Shown one piece after another: positions 21,815-28,429 of a stretch of 28,429 bases of DNA. The stretch comes from Candidatus Saccharimonadota bacterium. GTDB taxonomy: Bacteria; Patescibacteriota; Saccharimonadia; Saccharimonadales; Saccharimonadaceae. The stretch's first letter is position 1. Each line of letters starts with the position of its first letter. The notes under the pieces are model-generated. The model was not told the origin of the DNA and ran no database searches. It saw nothing but the letters and a program-made list of their open reading frames with translations. A program made the position numbers and the translations under genes. The DNA is taken from contig JAFWEB010000060.1 of the NCBI GenBank assembly GCA_017515925.1, positions 1-28,429 on the forward strand, written 5' to 3'.

Positions 21815-23752
21815 ATGAGTCAAATATTGGAGGGATTGAATCCAGCGCAAAAATCTGCTGTGGAAACTTTGGAAGGTCCACTTTTGATTTTGGCTGGTGC
21901 TGGATCCGGCAAGACTAAGACGCTCACCCATCGCATTGCAAATTTGTTAGCTCATGGCGTAGAAGAAAGAAATATTTTGGCGGTGACATTCACCAACAAG
22001 GCAGCTGGAGAAATGCGTACTCGCCTTTGGAAATTACTTGGCCATGATAATTCAGACGAGACAGAAGTTCCACGCGGTTTTATGCCATATATGGGGACAT
22101 TCCACGGGATTTGCGTGCGAATTCTTCATATGGAATATGAGGCTGCCGGGCTAGATCGAAACTTTGTGATTTATGATGCTGACGATCAGCTAGCTTTGAT
22201 TCGAAGGATTTTCCGCGAACAATATATCGAGAATAAATCATTGAAACCGAAAACGGCGCAGATGGTCATTAGCAACGCCAAAAACGAAGGTATGTCGCCA
22301 AGCGATTACGAAGCGATTGCGACTTATCCAAATCAGAAGCAAACTGCCAAAGTTTATGCGGCTTATGAACGAGAAAAAAATGCATCATCGGCGCTCGACT
22401 TTGACGATTTACTGCTGGTGACTGCCAAGCTTTTCCGTGAAAACGAAGAGGCTAGAAAACGCTGGCAGGATAGATTCCAACATATTTTGATTGATGAGTA
22501 TCAGGATACCAACTCGGTGCAATACAAGTTAGTGAAATCCCTAGTCAATGAAAAGCAAAACATTTGCGTAGTGGGCGACGACTGGCAATCTATCTATTCG
22601 TGGCGTGGTGCAGATTTTACGAATATTTTGAATTTTGAAAAAGATTTTCCAGGCGCAAAAGTGATTAAATTGGAACAAAATTATCGTAGCACCGGCAATA
22701 TTTTGAAAGCTTCACAAAAAGTGATTGAGCAAAATAAAACTCGCACCGACAAGACATTATTTACCGAGAGTGGGAATGGCGATCCGATTGTAATAGAAGC
22801 GCTAGAAGACGAGAGTGCTGAGGCTCTGTGGGTGGCCGGCAAAATCATGCAGGATAAAAAAGCCAAAGGTCGCGACTATTCTGATTATACGATTCTATAT
22901 CGTACCAACGCGCAGTCGTATTCTTTTGAAAAAGCTTTCATCGCAATGCAGATTCCATACAAAATTATTGGTGGTGTTAGATTCTATGACCGCAAAGAAA
23001 TTAAAGATGTGCTGGCGATTCTAAAAATCATCGTCAATCCTGCTGATCGAGTGAGCCTAGAGAGAATTGCTAAAAATGTTTTGTCTGGTGTGGGCGAGGC
23101 GACATTGAAAAAGATTTTTGCGCGCATGGATGCGATAGTTGCTGCACATCCGGGCGAGAATCCGTTGATTAACGAAGAGTTGACCGATGGTCTGTCGGCC
23201 AGAGCCAAGAATTCCATCATGCGACTCCAGAATTTCTTAGTGATGACCAAAGAAGAACCACGCACTCCGTCCGAAACTGTGCAGAGGATTGTCTCGTATT
23301 TTGATTTTGCTAGCCTAGTTGAAGATACTACAACTGCCACGGATGATAGACTAGAAAACTTGAATGTCTTGGCCGGTAATGCTCTGCCGTATGAAGAATT
23401 AGAAGACTTCCTAGCGGATGCAACTTTGATGTCTTCGGCGGACGAGAGTTCAGAAAAACACTGTGTGACCTTGATGACTTTGCACGCAGCAAAAGGTCTG
23501 GAATTTCCAGTAGTATTCATGGTAGGGATGGAAGAGGGATTATTCCCGAGCATGCGTTCGGAAACCGTCGCCGAGATAGAAGAAGAGAGACGCCTGGCTT
23601 ATGTAGGTATGACTCGCGCCAAAGAAGATCTGTATCTAACCTTTGCCAAATCGCGCTTTACTTTTGGGGCTAGGAACTTTTCTTCGCCATCAAGATTTTT
23701 GACTGAACTAGGCTACGATCCGTATGGATTACATAGCTCAGATATGTTATAA
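21815..23752 (+). CDS. UvrD/PcrA-family superfamily 1 DNA helicase
   Basis: This 645-residue 3'-5' helicase carries the full SF1A motif set: Q-motif 'GLNPAQKSAV' (8-17), Walker A 'AGAGSGKT' (27-34), 'LAVTFTNKAAGEMRTR' (55-70), 'GTFHGICVRIL', Walker B 'LIDEYQD' (225-231), 'VVGDDWQSIYSWRGAD' (252-267), 'LEQNYRST', 'VTLMTLHAAKGLEFPVVFMV', and 'EERRLAYVGMTRAKEDLYL' near the end. It unwinds DNA in repair and replication-fork restart. Family members are commonly 700-750 residues; the C-terminal linker and RNA-polymerase-binding tail of PcrA/UvrD are missing here. I cannot separate PcrA, UvrD and Rep, so no symbol is given. The ftsH promoter overlaps its stop codon. Confidence 0.94.
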   Translation: MSQILEGLNPAQKSAVETLEGPLLILAGAGSGKTKTLTHRIANLLAHGVEERNILAVTFTNKAAGEMRTRLWKLLGHDNSDETEVPRGFMPYMGTFHGICVRILHMEYEAAGLDRNFVIYDADDQLALIRRIFREQYIENKSLKPKTAQMVISNAKNEGMSPSDYEAIATYPNQKQTAKVYAAYEREKNASSALDFDDLLLVTAKLFRENEEARKRWQDRFQHILIDEYQDTNSVQYKLVKSLVNEKQNICVVGDDWQSIYSWRGADFTNILNFEKDFPGAKVIKLEQNYRSTGNILKASQKVIEQNKTRTDKTLFTESGNGDPIVIEALEDESAEALWVAGKIMQDKKAKGRDYSDYTILYRTNAQSYSFEKAFIAMQIPYKIIGGVRFYDRKEIKDVLAILKIIVNPADRVSLERIAKNVLSGVGEATLKKIFARMDAIVAAHPGENPLINEELTDGLSARAKNSIMRLQNFLVMTKEEPRTPSETVQRIVSYFDFASLVEDTTTATDDRLENLNVLAGNALPYEELEDFLADATLMSSADESSEKHCVTLMTLHAAKGLEFPVVFMVGMEEGLFPSMRSETVAEIEEERRLAYVGMTRAKEDLYLTFAKSRFTFGARNFSSPSRFLTELGYDPYGLHSSDML

Positions 23753-23753
23753 T
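23745..23753 (+). promoter_or_regulatory. Extended -10 promoter of ftsH overlapping the helicase stop
   Basis: TGTTATAAT covers the last codons of the helicase. The leader carries AAGGAGAG before the GTG at 23777. Confidence 0.6.
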
Positions 23754-23776
23754 ATAAGGGAAACAAGGAGAGAAAA

Positions 23777-25708
23777 GTGACAAATCCTACATCTGGTGGC
23801 AATGCCTCAAAAAATGCCACAAATAAATCAAAAAACAGTGCTTCTAATAATGCGCGAAGAGTATCATTTGTTCTAGTTGTAATTTTGGCATGTTTGGCCT
23901 GTGTCGCATTGCTGACACCAAATATGAAACTAGAAGAAGTCCCTGCATCCGATGTAATCGCCCGTGCAAATGATCCAGATGGTGATATCAAGAAAATCAC
24001 CGTTTCTGGCTCTGAGTTGAAAATCACTCTGAAGGGCAAAGATCAACCTACCCAGGTTTCTCGCAAGGATTCTTCTGGTACTCTATATGAGCAAGGTTTG
24101 AATAATTATTGTCAAGATTTGACCGGTGATGATCTTGCTAAGTGTAAAGAAAAATATCCAGAAATCGAATATGTCGAGCCATCTAACTTCTGGGGTTCAT
24201 TCCTAGATATCGCGATGATTGTCTTGCCGGTTCTAGCACTTGTTATTTTCTTCTCCTTTATGATCAAGCAAGCTCAGTCGATGAATAATCAATCTATGGG
24301 GTTTGGTAAAGCCAAGGCCAAGCTCTATGGTCCAGACAAGAAAAAAGTCAAATTCGAAGATGTAGCTGGCAACGAATCTGCCAAGCAAGATTTGTCCGAA
24401 ATCGTCGATTTTCTCAAAAATCCAAAGAAATACGAAAAGTTAGGCGCCAAGATCCCTCGTGGCGTATTGCTAGCTGGTGAGCCTGGTACTGGTAAAACTT
24501 TGATGGCTCGCGCTGTAGCAGGAGAGGCAAATGTTCCATTCTTCTCTATTTCTGGTTCTGAATTTGCCGAGATGTTCGTGGGTGTCGGTGCTAGCCGTGT
24601 GCGTGATTTGTTCTCCAAGGCTAAGAAAAACGCCCCATCTATCATCTTTATTGATGAGATTGATGCGGTAGCACACAAGCGTGATGCTAGGGGTGGCGCT
24701 GGCCGTGAAGACGAGCAGACTCTCAACCAGATCCTCGTAGAGATGGATGGGTTTGATAATGATTCTGGCGTGATTGTAATCGCTGCTACCAACCGTGTAG
24801 ACATGCTAGACAAAGCATTGCTTCGCCCAGGTCGTTTTGATCGCCATGTTAATGTCACTCTCCCAGAGAGAAAAGATCGTCTAGAAATTTTGAAAGTTCA
24901 TTTCAAGAACAAGCCATTAGAAGACGATGTTAAACTGGATGCGCTTGCAGCAAAGACTGCTGGCTCGGCTGGTGCAGATCTTGCCAACATTGCCAACGAA
25001 GCTGCAATCACCGCTGCCAGACTAGAGCACAAGAAAATCACCAATGCCGATTTGACTGAGGCGTTTGAGCGCGTAGCAATTGGTCCAGAAAGAAAGTCTA
25101 AAGTAATGAGCGAAGAAGAGCGCAAGATTACTGCATATCATGAAGCTGGTCATGCGGTGGTTGGTCATGTGCTGCCGGATTCTGATCCAGTGCACAAGAT
25201 TACCATTATCCCACGCGGTAGGACTGGCGGTGTGACATGGTTCTTGCCTCCAGAAGATCGCAACTATAAGAGTGTTTATGAACTAAAGGATGTATTGGCT
25301 CGCGCAATGGGCGGACGTATTGCTGAGAAAATTATACTTGGTGATGATGCGATCACAACTGGTGCATCAAGCGATTTGAAAAACGTCGCCGAACTAGCCA
25401 AGAGTATGATTGCCGAGGAAGGTATGGGTAAGAAAACCCGCAACCTCGTCTTCCCAGAAGGAGAAGTTGGCTACTATACCATCTCTACTGGCAAGCCATA
25501 TTCTGAGAAAACTGCAGAATTAATTGATGCAGAAATCAAACAACTATCAGACGAAGCAGCTGCCAGGGCAGAAGCAGTGCTAAATGCTAATCGTAAAGTA
25601 CTAGACAAAGTGGCCGCAGCTTTGTTAGAAAAAGAAACCCTCGAAGAGTCTGATATCCCAGAACTAATGAAAGGATCTACCCTCCCGGCAAGCGCAAAAT
25701 TACACTAA
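23777..25708 (+). CDS. ftsH: ATP-dependent zinc metalloprotease FtsH
   Basis: This 643-residue membrane AAA+ protease starts at GTG 23777, after AAGGAGAG. TM1 is about 30-47 and TM2 about 142-162, with an external domain between them that holds two cysteines (C112, C123). The AAA domain has Walker A 'GEPGTGKT' (234-241), pore loop 'FVGVGA', Walker B 'IIFIDE' (289-294) and '[20 protein letters not shown]' (337-356). The zinc site is H455-EAGH-459, with D533 in 'SSDLKN' as the probable third ligand. FtsH degrades unassembled membrane proteins and unstable regulators. Length and layout are normal for the family. The murJ gene follows with a 23-nt gap that contains its own promoter. Confidence 0.97.
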   Translation: MTNPTSGGNASKNATNKSKNSASNNARRVSFVLVVILACLACVALLTPNMKLEEVPASDVIARANDPDGDIKKITVSGSELKITLKGKDQPTQVSRKDSSGTLYEQGLNNYCQDLTGDDLAKCKEKYPEIEYVEPSNFWGSFLDIAMIVLPVLALVIFFSFMIKQAQSMNNQSMGFGKAKAKLYGPDKKKVKFEDVAGNESAKQDLSEIVDFLKNPKKYEKLGAKIPRGVLLAGEPGTGKTLMARAVAGEANVPFFSISGSEFAEMFVGVGASRVRDLFSKAKKNAPSIIFIDEIDAVAHKRDARGGAGREDEQTLNQILVEMDGFDNDSGVIVIAATNRVDMLDKALLRPGRFDRHVNVTLPERKDRLEILKVHFKNKPLEDDVKLDALAAKTAGSAGADLANIANEAAITAARLEHKKITNADLTEAFERVAIGPERKSKVMSEEERKITAYHEAGHAVVGHVLPDSDPVHKITIIPRGRTGGVTWFLPPEDRNYKSVYELKDVLARAMGGRIAEKIILGDDAITTGASSDLKNVAELAKSMIAEEGMGKKTRNLVFPEGEVGYYTISTGKPYSEKTAELIDAEIKQLSDEAAARAEAVLNANRKVLDKVAAALLEKETLEESDIPELMKGSTLPASAKLH

Positions 25709-25714
25709 AAGGAG

Positions 25715-25723
25715 TGGTATAAT
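25715..25723 (+). promoter_or_regulatory. Extended -10 promoter of murJ
   Basis: TGGTATAAT ends 8 nt before the ATG at 25732 and 5 nt before the GTG at 25729. No ribosome-binding site lies downstream of the box. Confidence 0.6.
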
Positions 25724-25731
25724 TAATAGTG

Positions 25732-27357
25732 ATGAAAGCGCCAAAGTTCAAATCTATTGTTGCAATGGCCAATGCTAGGTTTTCGATCAAAGCCTCGGCG
25801 ATAATTTTAGCTAGCTCTACTTTGGTGTCGGCTCTGCTTGGAATTTTCCGCGACCGATTGCTAAACTCCTATTACTTAGATACTTATCCTACCGGCATTG
25901 ATGCCTATACTGCTGCTTTTACGATTCCAGATTTCATGTTCTTCATTCTGACATCTGGTGCGTTGGCGGTATCATTCATTCCAGTATTTAATCAACGCCT
26001 GGTTACTGGCAACAAAAAATCTGCCTGGGAACTTTCCAGCTCACTGCTTAATCTGATGGCGCTAGTGACATTTGTTGCGTCAATCTTGATCATCATTTTT
26101 GCAGATCCTCTAGTGCGCTATGTGGTGGGTCCAGGTCTGGATGAGCCAGGTACAATTCTAGCTATCAATATGATGCGTGTGATTGCGATTAACCCATTCC
26201 TGATGTCGATTGCTACGGTGCTATCTAGTATCCAGCAGGCGGTTGGGCGTTTCGTATTCTATGCGCTAGCACCAGCAGTGTATAATATTGGTATTTTGAT
26301 TGGTATTGTATTCTTTACTAATGGAATTAATATCTTTGGCGTGCAAATCTTTGAAGGTGGTATCATGGGTGTAGCGATTGGCGTGGTGTTTGGTGCGATT
26401 TTGCAGCTGATAATTTCGCTGATTGGTCTATTTGGGCTTGGATTTGATTATGAATTCAAGATGAATTGGAAAAACCATGGTTTCCGTTCGGTGCTAAAGT
26501 TGCTGCCGGCGCGTTCGCTAGACCAGGGAATCGATTATGTCAACACCATTGTTAATACCAACCTTTCTTCTCGTATGGGCGCCGGTGCAATGCGTAGCTT
26601 CCAACAGGCTACCGCGCTTCATCAAATGCCAGTGAACTTGATTGGTGTGGCGATTTCTACTGCATTCTTTCCAAAGATGACTGAAGACTTAGGCGAGGGC
26701 AAGGAAGAAGAATATAATGCGACATTTCGCGCGGCATTGCGCACTATTATCTGGATTTCTCTACCGGTGGCGGTGATCGCTTTCTTTGCTAGAGGCTACG
26801 TAGTGTCATTTATTAAAAACGGTGGTGATTCGTTGATTGCGTCCGTGCTCGCTACGCTCGTGATTGCGATTTTTGCACGCTCAGTTTTTCATATTGCATC
26901 CCGTGGATTCTACGCTAGACAAGATACCAAGACGCCGTTTGTAGTCAGCATCGTAGCAGTTGGTCTATCTACGCTCCTTGCCGTTCTCTTCACTATTTGG
27001 GGATTTGGACCAGAGGGTTTGGGTTATGCACAGTCAATTGGTGCATTGCTAGAAATCATCATCTTGCTCTGGATTCTCAACCGCAGAAGTCAGCACAAGA
27101 TTTTCAGCAAATCTTTCCACAAGGGAATTATCAGAATGTTGATTTCTTCTGCAATTGCCGGAGCGGTAGCATATTCTCTCACTAAATTCTTCCCACTTCG
27201 CTCGACAGATACATCCATCCTTGCCACCTTGCCAAAGTTCTTACTAATCTCCGTGGCATCGTTTGTAGCTTATGTGATAGCTGGGTATTTCTTTGATCTG
27301 CCAGAAGTTAAGCCGATTATTGCAAAAGTGAAGAAGATTTTGTTCCGCAATGTATAA
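25732..27357 (+). CDS. murJ: Lipid II flippase MurJ (MviN family)
   Basis: This 541-residue protein has about 14 hydrophobic helices and the MviN/MurJ pattern. Near the N-terminus are 'ILASSTLVSALLGIFRDRLL' and 'DAYTAAFTIPDFMFFILTSG', where MurJ normally shows A-x-(F/Y)-x-x-P-(N/D); then 'AVSFIPVFNQRL', 'LPARSLDQGIDYVNTIVNTN' in the middle, and 'ARSVFHIASRGFYARQDTKTPF' in the second half. MurJ flips the peptidoglycan precursor lipid II across the membrane, which fits with the MurA-like gene nearby. ATG 25732 is preferred, but a GTG one codon upstream is possible. The gene is last in the rightward core series; downstream DNA is palindromic. Confidence 0.93.
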   Translation: MKAPKFKSIVAMANARFSIKASAIILASSTLVSALLGIFRDRLLNSYYLDTYPTGIDAYTAAFTIPDFMFFILTSGALAVSFIPVFNQRLVTGNKKSAWELSSSLLNLMALVTFVASILIIIFADPLVRYVVGPGLDEPGTILAINMMRVIAINPFLMSIATVLSSIQQAVGRFVFYALAPAVYNIGILIGIVFFTNGINIFGVQIFEGGIMGVAIGVVFGAILQLIISLIGLFGLGFDYEFKMNWKNHGFRSVLKLLPARSLDQGIDYVNTIVNTNLSSRMGAGAMRSFQQATALHQMPVNLIGVAISTAFFPKMTEDLGEGKEEEYNATFRAALRTIIWISLPVAVIAFFARGYVVSFIKNGGDSLIASVLATLVIAIFARSVFHIASRGFYARQDTKTPFVVSIVAVGLSTLLAVLFTIWGFGPEGLGYAQSIGALLEIIILLWILNRRSQHKIFSKSFHKGIIRMLISSAIAGAVAYSLTKFFPLRSTDTSILATLPKFLLISVASFVAYVIAGYFFDLPEVKPIIAKVKKILFRNV

Positions 27358-27419
27358 AAATGCGATAATAATGGAAGCTGGCCTTGCAGTCTAATTTTAG
27401 TATCAGTTTTTTCATTTTA

Positions 27420-27578
27420 AGTTTGTAGCAAAAATTCGGCAATATTCTTTTGAAGTCATGCCGACTCGCAAGAAAATGTCATACGCAGGTAAACGTCTGG
27501 AATATACATTTTCTTGCTCGTAGGTAATAGGGTCAATTCCTTCAAGAAGAATATTGCCAAGAATTTTTGCAAACAACC
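27420..27578. repeat. MITE-like imperfect palindrome
   Basis: The outer arms, 27428-27449 and 27547-27570, are inverted copies (GCAAAAATTC and GGCAATATTCTT on each side, differing by a 2-nt insertion). The inner arms, GCAAGAAAATGT (27468-27479) and ACATTTTCTTGC (27506-27517), form a perfect 12-bp stem around a 26-nt centre. The whole can fold as a roughly 145-nt interrupted hairpin. No transposase is present; a 60-codon frame across it on the minus strand is best explained as chance. Confidence 0.65.
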
Positions 27579-28267
27579 AAAACCTTGATATCATAATCAG
27601 CCTCGGCCAGCTTCGGATTATGATTTGATTTTAGCGTTGCTAAAATCAAAGAGCAACGAATATTCGTCATTGCAGTTTTAGAGTGAGAGCGCTGACGCCA
27701 TATATTATCCAATCTAAAGTCATATACTCCACCGCTACCTTGAACTGTCTCCGAATGCCAATAGCCCATTTTTGTCATTTCCTGGAATGCTCCAACTGTA
27801 AACTGATACCAACCGGATAGAATGTTACTGAATGGATATGACCTCATTGGTGTACTACCACCCTGCATGCTATATCCGTACTTATTAAAGAGAAATCTCC
27901 ATGATTTAGACTTATCATAATAATCCCCACCCGTGCCATCGTAAGGCAACTGCCAACCAAGAGGACAGAAAGTATCAGGAGAATTTGTATTATCTGTTGT
28001 AGTTTCTGCGCCTGATCCAGATGATGCAGCTTGGAATGAATAAAATGACCCTGTTGATTGAGGCTCGTCATCTACAGTATTGACGATACGACTAGAACAT
28101 GCCACCAAAGAACCGCCATAGTATGGATCTGTCGTATCCCAAGTGGTAACGCAGCCATTACCAAAGAAAGAATGATCGTGATTTACATTTGTATCCACAA
28201 GATGTATATCTGTCCCTTCCACCGTGCCGTCGATGAACCAAGGAAATGAAGAAATGAAAGCTTGCTT
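27542..28267 (-). pseudogene. Fragment of a FISUMP/lectin-like surface protein, no valid start
   Basis: An open frame of about 240 codons carries landmarks of a surface-protein family common in TM7 genomes: 'STGSFYSFQAASSGSG', 'SPDTFCPLGWQLPYDG', 'GGDYYDKSKSWRFLFNKYG', a Gly/Ser/Tyr-rich middle and a degraded 'NIRCSL' in place of 'GFTLRCS'. No signal peptide, ribosome-binding site or good start is present (GTG 28222 is the best), and TGA lies in frame just upstream. The last ~34 residues are encoded by the palindromic DNA 27542-27647 and are not family-like. It also ends in TGA, unlike every intact gene here. I read it as a broken or silent cassette; an intact gene with an odd start is less likely. 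Confidence 0.6.
27590..27650. repeat. Two adjacent hairpins
   Basis: ATCATAATC (27590-27598) pairs with GATTATGAT (27616-27624), and TTTGATTTTAGC (27624-27635) pairs with GCTAAAATCAAA (27639-27650) with a 3-nt loop. There is no T-run after either, so a classical terminator is not evident. GGCCAGCTTC (27605-27614) in the first loop is the inverted copy of GAAGCTGGCC at 27374-27383, so the two words frame the MITE-like palindrome. Confidence 0.6.
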
Positions 28268-28428
28268 TCAATTTCTGAATGACGAAGATTCTGACACGGA
28301 GTGGCAGAAGTGTGAACGCAACGAAGAGTGAACCCGTACGCCTTATCATACGAGTTAGCAGGTCTAACACCTGAAGACCACGTATACAGGACGTAAGCAT
28401 TGGTACTACTAGCTACGGTAGAGGACCA
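28183..28428 (-). CDS. C-terminal end of a FISUMP/lectin-like surface protein, truncated by window edge
   Basis: The frame is open from the right edge leftward and reads 'WSSTVASSTNAYVLYTWSSG' then 'VRPANSYDKAYGFTLRCVHT'. This is the typical end of the same surface-protein family as the neighbouring fragment, where 'GFTLRC' normally lies within a few residues of the C-terminus. Here a further ~45 residues follow to a TAA at 28183-28185; that tail overlaps the next fragment in another frame and looks like read-through into unrelated sequence. Such proteins are thought to be displayed on the cell surface. Only the last ~80 codons are visible, so the state of the gene cannot be judged. Confidence 0.55.
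   Translation of the reverse strand, partial: WSSTVASSTNAYVLYTWSSGVRPANSYDKAYGFTLRCVHTSATPCQNLRHSEIESKLSFLHFLGSSTARWKGQIYILWIQM
28251..28275. repeat. Hairpin between surface-protein pieces
   Basis: TGAAAGC/GCTTTCA with a 2-nt loop, extended by GAAA/TTTC across one bulge, gives an 11-bp stem. It lies where the right-edge protein loses family similarity and the next fragment begins. There is no T-run. Confidence 0.45.
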
Positions 28429-28429
28429 G

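Noticed and set aside
22984..23553. 189-codon minus-strand frame inside the helicase
   Set aside because: It is antisense to the conserved helicase motifs and Ser-rich in the manner of an antisense shadow.
27412..27594. 60-codon minus-strand frame downstream of murJ
   Set aside because: It lies almost wholly inside the MITE-like palindrome and has no ribosome-binding site or leaderless-type promoter. The protein looks plausible in parts, so a small chance remains that it is real.
1..28429. CRISPR array or complete insertion sequence
   Set aside because: No regularly spaced repeats and no transposase- or integrase-like protein are visible on either strand.
1..28429. UGA read as glycine (Gracilibacteria/Absconditabacteria code)
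   Set aside because: All conserved genes are full length with TGA treated as stop. The broken frames (TfoX, surface fragments) are explained by a base loss or rearrangement, not by TGA codons.

Overview
The window looks like a chromosomal segment of a reduced, host-associated Candidatus Saccharibacteria (TM7) or a closely related Patescibacterium (moderate confidence). The reasons are dense gene packing, an RNase HII-YraN fusion, an XRE-HTH-MurA fusion, and fragments of the 'FCPLGWQLP...GFTLRC' surface-protein family at the right end, which I associate with TM7 genomes. The standard bacterial code fits, since every long gene reads through without TGA. TGA is also never used as a stop by the 27 genes whose end I can see (22 TAA, 5 TAG). 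That argues against the UGA=Gly lineages and is itself notable.

Region 1 (1-3130) is an accessory block of small single-domain proteins: a cyclophilin-like fold (left-truncated), YjbR/MmcQ, ClbS/DfsB-like, flavodoxin, a zinc ribbon, a TfoX N-domain broken by a one-base deletion, and a DUF6994-like protein on the opposite strand. Most have the look of acquired genes. Region 2 (3131-5140) holds an unrecognised 264-residue protein overlapping a PIN-domain nuclease. The pair is bracketed by short copies of the tRNA-Lys 3' end, and next to it lies tRNA-Lys(CUU) with a strange rearranged pseudo-copy of its own 5' half. Region 3 (5140-6082) is a VanY-like lipoprotein whose terminal metal-ligand motif is replaced.

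Region 4 (6190-27357) is the housekeeping core, read mostly rightward: rplS with an acidic tail, rnhB-yraN, a heterodimeric ABC exporter, a Nudix hydrolase, a Ser-rich-stalk surface protein, an orphan membrane protein (minus strand), a shortened ychF, mscS, an anchored HNH nuclease, pgi, gpmI, galU, XRE-murA, a UvrD-like helicase, ftsH and murJ. It combines glycolysis (pgi, gpmI), sugar-nucleotide and cell-wall supply (galU, MurA-like, MurJ), envelope quality control (FtsH) and possible scavenging of outside nucleic acid (HNH nuclease).

Region 5 (27358-28429) contains palindromic, MITE-like DNA followed by broken surface-protein cassettes on the minus strand.

Two start architectures alternate. 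Many genes have a TATAAT box ending 5-9 nt (usually 6) before the ATG and no ribosome-binding site, which implies leaderless mRNAs. The others have the same box further upstream plus an AAGGA-type ribosome-binding site. The box is commonly of the extended TGnTATAAT form.
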